DNA of 64,000 nucleotides from positions 4,650,001 to 4,714,000 of the forward strand of contig BTRK01000001.1 of the NCBI GenBank assembly GCA_036245805.1, given 5' to 3'. This DNA comes from Pristionchus mayeri. Taxonomy: Eukaryota; Nematoda; Chromadorea; Rhabditida; Neodiplogasteridae. Within the stretch, counting starts at the first letter, position 1. Each line of letters opens with the position of its first letter. The notes under the pieces were generated by a model. The model ran no database searches. It saw only the letters and a list, made by a program, of their open reading frames with translations, and had not been told where the DNA came from. Position numbers and translations under genes: made by a program. Below, one piece after another: positions 57,881 through 64,000 of this stretch.

Positions 57881-60800
57881 TTAATACCCGTACGGAACCG
57901 TTTCGAAGCTATTCGATACAAAACAGCACTTGGTGAATGACACGTTTAATCGCTTGACTATGGACGTGTTGAGAACCTCATGCTCATTGTTAATACCAAA
58001 CATCTCGTAGTTGATGGAGATCGGCTCGGCATGCTCACCCTTCACCATCTTCTCTGCCATCTTCTTCATTGCCTCGAACTTGATCTTCTCCGAGGCCTCG
58101 CAAGTGAGGGGGAACCCCTTACACTTGACAACTTCCTTCTCCGATCCATCTTCCATTCGCAGTTTGTATGCGTAGGTCTTGGGAGCGAGAGCTACGAACT
58201 CCACACAACTGCTTCCTGGGGGGATCTCGCTTGTGAGATCACCCAGGAACGGGCCCATCAGATCTTCCACCGGGTTCTTCTCGGCCTTCTTCTTGATGAA
58301 AATAATTGAGTCTGTATTCGCAAGTAAAAGAAAAATAGATCAATCTATGAAGAAAAACGCTAAGAGATGGGTGCGAACTTACCACAATAGAGGATCGACT
58401 CGGGCTTGATTCTGCGCATTGCCTTGTAGAGTCGAACCCGTGCATAGGCCGTCGTGAGAGCTGCAGAGGCCTTGCTCGTAGTGCTAATTGGTTCCACCGC
58501 CTCCTCGACCACCATGTACACCACCAGCACCTGGAATGAATGAGTGAGATTTCATAGATTCTTCAGTGTACCTTGTAGTCGGTGAGCACCACCACATCGA
58601 GAATTTCATTATCAGCACTCTTCAGAAAGGAGTAGTATTCGTGCGGGTTGTGAAAGATCTTATTCGTGCGACGTCTATATCTTTCCCCGAGCTTCCTGGC
58701 AATAAGTAGTATTTGATTTACTGTTTTTTCATTTACTATTCACCCCCAAAGTGAGTTGGCCATCAACTTGCTAACTTGGCGACCCGCGGGTTTCTTTTCA
58801 GCTTCAATCTTCTTTGCATCGAGGATAATTCCCTCCCTCTGAGCATACTCATCGATGTACGATTGCTTCTCCTCTGGTGTCATATTAGCGCGCGGCCATC
58901 CAGATGCTTCCTGATATTCCCAAAATTGGTTCACGATTTTCGTTCTCTACCTACTGTCTTCTTCTTGATGAAGAAGTTCATGTACTCAGACATAACTCCG
59001 TGACGAACAGTGCCATCGTTTGAGATCGAATACTGGCGCCACTCGTCGTAGTGTCTCGCCTGAAAATAACAGTTGTTATACTCGAAAAGATGTAGTTTTC
59101 ACTTGGTAGACACGTGTGATGACATATCCTTCTTCGAGGGCCAGTTTCAATTCCACTGAACTCCAGACACCCACCATCTCCCTCTCCTCATCTCCATGCT
59201 CACATCTACCGAAGGGATTCTGGTCGAGTGCACAAGTCCTGCACAGAGCGTAGCAGTTCTTCCCTCCCGCCTTGATCATGAGCACAGGGAGTTGCAACTT
59301 CCTCGGTGGGAGGATCTTGCACTTGACAAATCCATCCACTCTCAGATCGTCAGGACGAGAGAGAGGTACAGTAAACTGATCTCCAGCGATGGTTCTCCCT
59401 AGTCCGACCGGATACGGCTCGTACTTGTTCACGGTCGGGTAGAGAGAGCAGAAATCCACATAGACTATCTCCTCGTTCTCTTCGCACTTCTGGTAGATCT
59501 TGAACGCTTCGGTCCTGCCTCCTGAGAAGCCTTCCTCGATTTGTAGCGGGTCCTGAATATATAAATATTCCCAGATCTTGAATGTTTCACACCTGGAGAT
59601 CGCAGCTCTCGAAGTACTCGGTCATGAGCTGATCTTCCTTGAGCATCTGGCGGATCTCGCATTCTCTCACGATCACCACATCGTAGCCTGCTTTCTCGAT
59701 TGTCTCCACTCTCTTCCGATCTCGGTTGCGAATTTCGTACGCAGAGAGACCGAGAATCAGATTGTGGTCGTTGTACCTGCAGCTGCATGCGTGGTAGTAG
59801 TCTCCGTAGATCTAAAATATGCATTTCGTAAAAGCCTTTTTCATGCAATACCTCGTAGATCTTCCCACGGCCTCCTTCTACCTCCACGTAACCATCAGCC
59901 TTGTATCTCGTTCCTGGGACTTGATACTCCCCACCGTTCCGAGCATCTTGGATCTTCTCTCCCGTTGAATGACGCAGCCAACTAATAATCAATGTCGCTC
60001 ATTATTATCTTTGTACATCAAACTACCTGAGGTACTTGAGAGCGATTCGTGACTGGTTTTCCTTCGCAGCAGCCTTCCTCTCGATGGCCAAGGTGTCGGG
60101 AGTGAGGAACTTCCGCCTGAACACCTGCAAATAATGATTCAACTCTAGTATAGTCAACCTATACACTACCTTCATCGCAGCTGAGGCGCATGTTCTCGAC
60201 TCGTGGAAGACGCGAACCCCAGCTGAAGCATAGCAATCCTCATCGAATCTTCTCACGCCCTCATGCAGAAGGAGAACATCCGACAAGCAGTAGCCCGAAA
60301 TTTGCTCGCGGAAATTGAATTCCTAGAATCACTATAACAAAACAAAAACTTAAAATAAATCAGACCTGATCCACCACTGACCCATGCCACTTCGACACCT
60401 CCGCCTTCTGTGAGGGCTTGATGTTTGCGGATAGATATGCGTCGAGAGGCGGGATCGTTCCGATGTAGTTGTAGTTGGCGGGGAGATTGAAGGAGTGGGG
60501 GAAGTGGCCTGAACTTCATTTTTACATGTTGTCAGTATGCTGATCTAACCTTTACTCATCTCCTTTATGTCGAACGTCGAACTGAAGGCCGCAAGGGGCA
60601 TGGCGAGGAAGTTGAGTGAATCAACGAATCGAACGCCATTCCCCTTGAGGAACATCAATTTTCGCCCGACAAGAACGAGATCCTCCTTTCTGAGAGGAGC
60701 GCCCTGGGCGACTTGTCGGATGATGAACTGCCCGTCGAAGCTGTATTAATATTGATTTTCGAGCTGGATCTATCGACCCCTACCTCCTCAGGTTGTGCGC

Positions 60801-60956
60801 GATCACGGTGAATGAGTAGTGAACTGGAGAGAAGAGCCAGTCCACAAATTCCTTCATGATGTTCCTCTCAGGATCATCGAATGCATTCCATTGGTGAAGC
60901 TTCTGTCCACCACATTCATCACACGACAACTCATAGTCATCAGGAGACGAAGGGAG
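57881..60956 (-). pseudogene. pPolB: Maverick DNA polymerase B, right copy, lacking the N-terminal part
   Basis: Mirror of the left copy from the middle of its Exo I-Exo II exon onward. It keeps AHNL..SFDGQF, YCLSDVLLL, motif A DFCSLYP and the exon missing from the left copy (58740-58895: EASGWPRANMTPEEK ... QVSKLMANSLWG, motif B). Motif C is the same YCDSIIF. It begins abruptly at 60956, fused to the protease sequence, so FDIE and the Cys-rich N-terminus are absent. Confidence 0.9.
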
Positions 60957-61202
60957 TAGACGAAGGGAATAGGTATTGATTGTATCGAGATAGTAAAAAT
61001 TTGAACTACCATCAGTGAATACTGCAACCCAATGTGATCCCGGAAGGCTAGAATCATCGATATTCATAATAAACGCAGATTTTTCGCCGGTGTTTAGGTA
61101 AATATCAGCATTACTGGGAAAGGCACCCTTGTAGTACATGCGTGCGGGTTTGCAACTATACATGATTTCATTTATCTCCGAGGTTGACAAGGCTTCAAAC
61201 AT
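60957..61202 (-). pseudogene. Adenain-like cysteine protease, 3' truncated
   Basis: ATG at 61202 (MFEALSTSEINEI). The family pattern YKGAFPSN followed by GSHWVAVF (catalytic His) and YYLDTIN is clear. In Polintons and adenoviruses this protease matures capsid proteins. The Gln and Cys that complete the active site should follow, but the gene is joined at about 60957 to polymerase sequence and reads through in frame for about 60 more residues of polymerase. It cannot be active. Confidence 0.85.
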
Positions 61203-61221
61203 GAGTAATAGGCGAGACAAA

Positions 61222-61656
61222 TTAGATCTCAACTACGATGACATCGAGCGGGTAACGAGCTCCGAAGTCCATGACGTATAGGGGTGATCTATCTTGGCGA
61301 AGATCAATTCCGTGCTGAATAGCGAAGTAGTCCTGAAGAGATAGATTTGTTCACTTTTCGCAAAAAACATTATAAATACTCACTCTGACACGGAGCAGCA
61401 CACTCGTCTTGATCTGTCTGCACCGTCCGCTCACGTGAATGTTTGCGAAGACGCGAGACATGGATGATAGATTGTAGTGAAGCTGACCACCATTGATGGA
61501 GAGATTTGGGGTAAGATGATTGGTGCGCAGTTTACGATTTCCGAGATCGCGATTGATGAGAGCAACATCAGACGGTTTGAGAGAGTCGCTCCGAAGGTCG
61601 ATATTGAAACGAGCTCGACAGTAGTCCTCTAGAAGGATGCAACGCGTCTCAGACAT
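61222..61656 (-). CDS. Unrecognised Maverick gene, two exons, 127 aa
   Basis: Exon 1 61656-61384 (91 codons, start MSETRCILLEDYCRARF) and exon 2 61332-61222 (36 codons and stop), joined by GTGAGT...TTCAG with matching phase. Between the major capsid gene and protease, same strand. Mixed beta-rich composition, no zinc, nucleotide-binding or membrane motif. I do not recognise a family. Its 3' end lies 20 bp from the protease ATG. Confidence 0.65.
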
Positions 61657-61709
61657 CGTGAAATGTAGACTGAATCGTTTTGCGCCTTGAATGGCTCCGC
61701 CTATCCTAT

Positions 61710-63020
61710 TTATGCAGAATTGTCTGTATAGATGTTGCGGAAGCGGTCAATTTGGAATACCGCATCAAATTCGGCATAAACAATCACTTGAATTCCAAAA
61801 TTAGGCACTTTCTTTCCGAAATGAATCGCCAAAGAAGTAGTCCCTGTTCGAATAAGCTCAAAGTCGTTGCTTGAATCAGTCGGAGATAAATTGAATGCAA
61901 AAAATGTGTGCCCTGTTTTGTACATCTCAGGTGTTATACCGATTTGGCGATTTTCGCTCAAAGCGCCAATATTCTCGTTAAACATTGTAAATACCTCTGC
62001 AAAAAGGCCGCTTGCAAAATCGATTCTAATGGGTTGCGAGGGGAAAGTAACACCTCCCGCATCAACGCGAACTTCAGAGATGTTGAAATGCTGGAAATTG
62101 AAAGGGTTCCGGTTGAGTACACCGTCTTTAGCGTGCTGATCAACGCAGCAAATAATAACTCTTTTCGGAATGACATCTGTGAAAATAGTGGAAAAGGGTA
62201 GGTCAACACGTCCGCCTTCCACAGAAAGAATTTTGATTCTGGTCCTCCGATAAGGATATTTCGCCGAACACGTCAGCATTGTTTTCTCAAGCGCTATTCC
62301 AGCAGAGCTCACTACGTTTACTTGGTGAATCAACATATGCATTGATTGTACATCGATAGACGCTTGGGGTGATGCTGCGTTATCCGCTACGTGATCCTCT
62401 ATCAGGAACGAATCAGAGTTTCGATGCAGAGTGAATTGAATATTGACATGAGGAATAATAAGACGATCCGTAGAAAACTGGTCAACATGAAGGGGTGCAA
62501 CAACTTCGATTACGTTACTATTTTCTAAAACAGCAACTCGGTTTTTATACCCTTTACACTCAGCGGAATCCAAGCTTTCTACTTCGCTGGTTATTTTTTC
62601 TGAATGAAAACCAGCTGCACGAACAAACGTGTTTTTCTCTTCGTTTGATCTGTTCAGCAATGTTTCGATATAGGCCTTATACGCGTAATCTGTGCAATCA
62701 AACATCTGTATGTTGTTTATTTCCATTTTGACTTGAGAGAAAAATGTAGCTCCAATGTAATTACAAAGTGCGATTTTGTCCGCATTTTGAATTTTGTTCA
62801 CTTTTAGTCTGAATACGATATAGCTCTTGGAGAGCTGAATGAAATTCCTATTATCGCGGATATTGAATATGTAGGGCCCGGAATTTGTTACAGAATTTGA
62901 GGGTAATACGGTAACCCATCGTGAGGACTCGAAAGCTACTTGAGTGCAAGGGATGTCAAACAATGAAAGTTCACTTCTAAAAGAAGGTCTAGATTTGGCG
63001 TCAATGAGTTTGCCGGCCAT
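61710..63020 (-). CDS. Maverick major capsid protein (double jelly-roll type)
   Basis: 436 aa, intronless, complete. The N-terminal region LFDIPCTQVAFESSRW and GPYIFNIRDN...IQLSKSYI belong to the widespread Polinton capsid family (often annotated as F54H12.2-like). The double jelly-roll fold is known for the family and inferred here. The ATG overlaps the stop of the preceding basic protein gene (TGATG). The 53-bp gap to the next gene suggests a shared transcript or close-set promoters. Confidence 0.9.
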   Translation of the reverse strand: MAGKLIDAKSRPSFRSELSLFDIPCTQVAFESSRWVTVLPSNSVTNSGPYIFNIRDNRNFIQLSKSYIVFRLKVNKIQNADKIALCNYIGATFFSQVKMEINNIQMFDCTDYAYKAYIETLLNRSNEEKNTFVRAAGFHSEKITSEVESLDSAECKGYKNRVAVLENSNVIEVVAPLHVDQFSTDRLIIPHVNIQFTLHRNSDSFLIEDHVADNAASPQASIDVQSMHMLIHQVNVVSSAGIALEKTMLTCSAKYPYRRTRIKILSVEGGRVDLPFSTIFTDVIPKRVIICCVDQHAKDGVLNRNPFNFQHFNISEVRVDAGGVTFPSQPIRIDFASGLFAEVFTMFNENIGALSENRQIGITPEMYKTGHTFFAFNLSPTDSSNDFELIRTGTTSLAIHFGKKVPNFGIQVIVYAEFDAVFQIDRFRNIYTDNSA

Positions 63021-63427
63021 CAACCGAATAGATCAAGGGGTGAATGACTCTTCGACATAGCATGAAGCACTGATTTTCTCACTCCTTTTGAGACAATTTT
63101 TTTACGACTTTTGCGTTTCAGTTTCAGTTTCGTCGTTCTTGATGGTTTCCGCGAATTTTTTTTCGGCGGTGATGTGCGCGTCTTTTTCTTCGTAACTCTC
63201 CTTTTTCTCGCTGTGACCGCTTTCCCTCGTCCGGTTTGCACTTTAGTAGCCGCTTTCTCCACAATTCGGTTATATGCTTTGGCCGACCGATCTTTCAAAG
63301 ATTCGCTCAAATCTCGACCAGCCGCCAAATCTGAAGCGATTTGCCCACTCGCTAGCAGAGCCTCGCTGCCAATTGTACGACTAGCAGCTTTTGCAATTGG
63401 AACGATGAAAGAGAACAATCTGCTCAA
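63020..63427 (-). CDS. Basic capsid-associated Maverick protein (adenovirus pVI/pX-like position)
   Basis: The N-terminal helix SRLFSFIVPIAKAASRTIG is followed by an alanine/aspartate-rich segment and a very basic Lys/Arg C-terminus (TARKRRVTKKKTRTS ...), ending SPLDLFG. Polintons commonly have such a gene between minor and major capsid genes; DNA binding inside the particle is an inference. The frame stays open upstream to about 63553 (GSGIGEIL... precedes) without an ATG, so the true start may lie in an upstream exon. Confidence 0.78.
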   Translation of the reverse strand: MSRLFSFIVPIAKAASRTIGSEALLASGQIASDLAAGRDLSESLKDRSAKAYNRIVEKAATKVQTGRGKAVTARKRRVTKKKTRTSPPKKNSRKPSRTTKLKLKRKSRKKIVSKGVRKSVLHAMSKSHSPLDLFG

Positions 63428-63589
63428 TATTTCCCCGATCCCTGAACCTCTCTGGTTCTGGTATCCAATAAATCCTCGGGGTCGAAAATAGTCCGGCTGA
63501 GTTTCACCAGATCCAATTTGATGCGAGCCTACGTTTTCGAAAAAAAGCTACCAATCTACAGAATTATTAGGATCGAAGAATACATGCAT

Positions 63590-64000
63590 TTATGAAGGTC
63601 TAATGTGGAGAACAAGACAGATTTTGCCTGAGTGAAAATCAACCATCTCGTCGAGATCGTTTTTTATCTGAATGTGCACTGTTTCAAAATCGTTATTTCG
63701 AACCGGCACGTATTGCGGTCGAGCTATTGATATTTGCACATTTTGACCTGGATCTCCTTTCACATTCAGAACTTTCAAAAGAGGAGACATTATATTTGAT
63801 ACCAGCTGATATTCAACAATATTAATGTAAACAAAGAGAAAATCGGCAGCTGTGTGAACTGGATAAGCTGCTTCGAGAGAGTCGCCGCTAAGGAAACTTT
63901 CAAATCCGAGCATGTATGCGAGTTTTTTCGAAAGAACAACGAATTTAACATGTTCTGAAGGTAAATAGGTACATTTTCTACTCGAAGACTTATAATAGAA
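63590..64000 (-). CDS. Maverick minor capsid (penton-like) protein, partial
   Basis: The frame is open from the window edge to a stop at 63590. Motifs typical of the Polinton minor capsid C-terminus are present: KLAYMLGF, YVPVRNNDFETVHIQI, LDEMVDFHSGK and LHIRPS at the end. The N-terminal part lies beyond 64000. A single jelly-roll penton role is inferred from the family. Confidence 0.85.
   Translation of the reverse strand, partial: FYYKSSSRKCTYLPSEHVKFVVLSKKLAYMLGFESFLSGDSLEAAYPVHTAADFLFVYINIVEYQLVSNIMSPLLKVLNVKGDPGQNVQISIARPQYVPVRNNDFETVHIQIKNDLDEMVDFHSGKICLVLHIRPS

Larger units (their letters stand above)
55949..60956 (-). repeat. Right arm of the 4.9-kb inverted duplication
   Basis: Reverse complement of 50620-55479, without the 151-bp deletion. 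It ends at 60956, where the polymerase sequence is joined to the protease gene. The single-copy centre between the arms is 55480-55948. Confidence 0.95.
48945..64000. mobile_element. Maverick/Polinton virus-like transposon, rearranged and incomplete
   Basis: The gene set is diagnostic: protein-primed family B polymerase, retroviral-type integrase, packaging ATPase, adenain-like protease, major and minor capsid-type proteins. The polymerase-to-integrase half is duplicated in inverted orientation. The capsid half occurs once, on the right, and continues past the window edge. Several genes are truncated, so this copy looks defective. No terminal repeats are visible within the window. Members of this group replicate by a protein-primed polymerase and may form virions; that is family knowledge. 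Confidence 0.93.

Overview
The window reads as nematode nuclear DNA. Genes have many short introns (about 45-80 bp) with TTGCAG- or TTTCAG-like acceptors, there is a 13-exon invertebrate-type arginine kinase, and the rest is packed with foldback DNA transposons. A clade V (rhabditid or diplogastrid) worm such as Pristionchus is my best guess, but it is an inference.

Layout. 1-1.1 kb: a foldback element with a tRNA-derived SINE in one arm. 2.7-7.15 kb: arginine kinase on the minus strand, the only clearly intact host housekeeping gene. 7.2-13.8 kb: low-complexity upstream and intergenic DNA with long (GA)n and poly-G/poly-C tracts, ending in a tRNA-Tyr gene at 13.9 kb. 14.1-19 kb: a nest of at least five foldback elements. 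21.9-23.1 kb: a broken DGAT2-type acyltransferase pseudogene. 23.1-26.0 kb: on the minus strand, a THAP-type zinc-finger / DDE-transposase-like gene whose eight exons are all open, with a foldback element inside one intron. 26.7-27.9 kb: a decayed mariner inserted in an older foldback copy. 28-47 kb: almost wholly repeats (foldbacks, TTAA MITEs, a hAT MITE, a 183-bp tandem repeat, a TA-flanked 1.35-kb foldback).

48.9 kb to the right edge: a Maverick/Polinton virus-like transposon. From the right edge leftwards on the minus strand it carries minor capsid (penton-like), a basic capsid-associated protein, major capsid protein, an unrecognised 127-aa gene, adenain-like protease (truncated), protein-primed DNA polymerase B, packaging ATPase, a small hydrophobic-tailed protein, a conserved Polinton protein and integrase. 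The polymerase-to-integrase half is present twice as an almost perfect 4.9-kb inverted duplication (arms 50,620-55,479 and 55,949-60,956) around a 469-bp centre holding the integrase core. Neither polymerase copy is complete: the left lost 151 bp before motif B and the right lost its N-terminal part. The protease is cut at the right junction and both integrases are truncated. The element as seen looks non-autonomous and recently rearranged.

The most interesting signals are the palindromic Maverick, the open THAP/transposase gene, the clean empty-site evidence for several foldbacks, and the sequence words shared between the arginine kinase introns and the foldback repeats.
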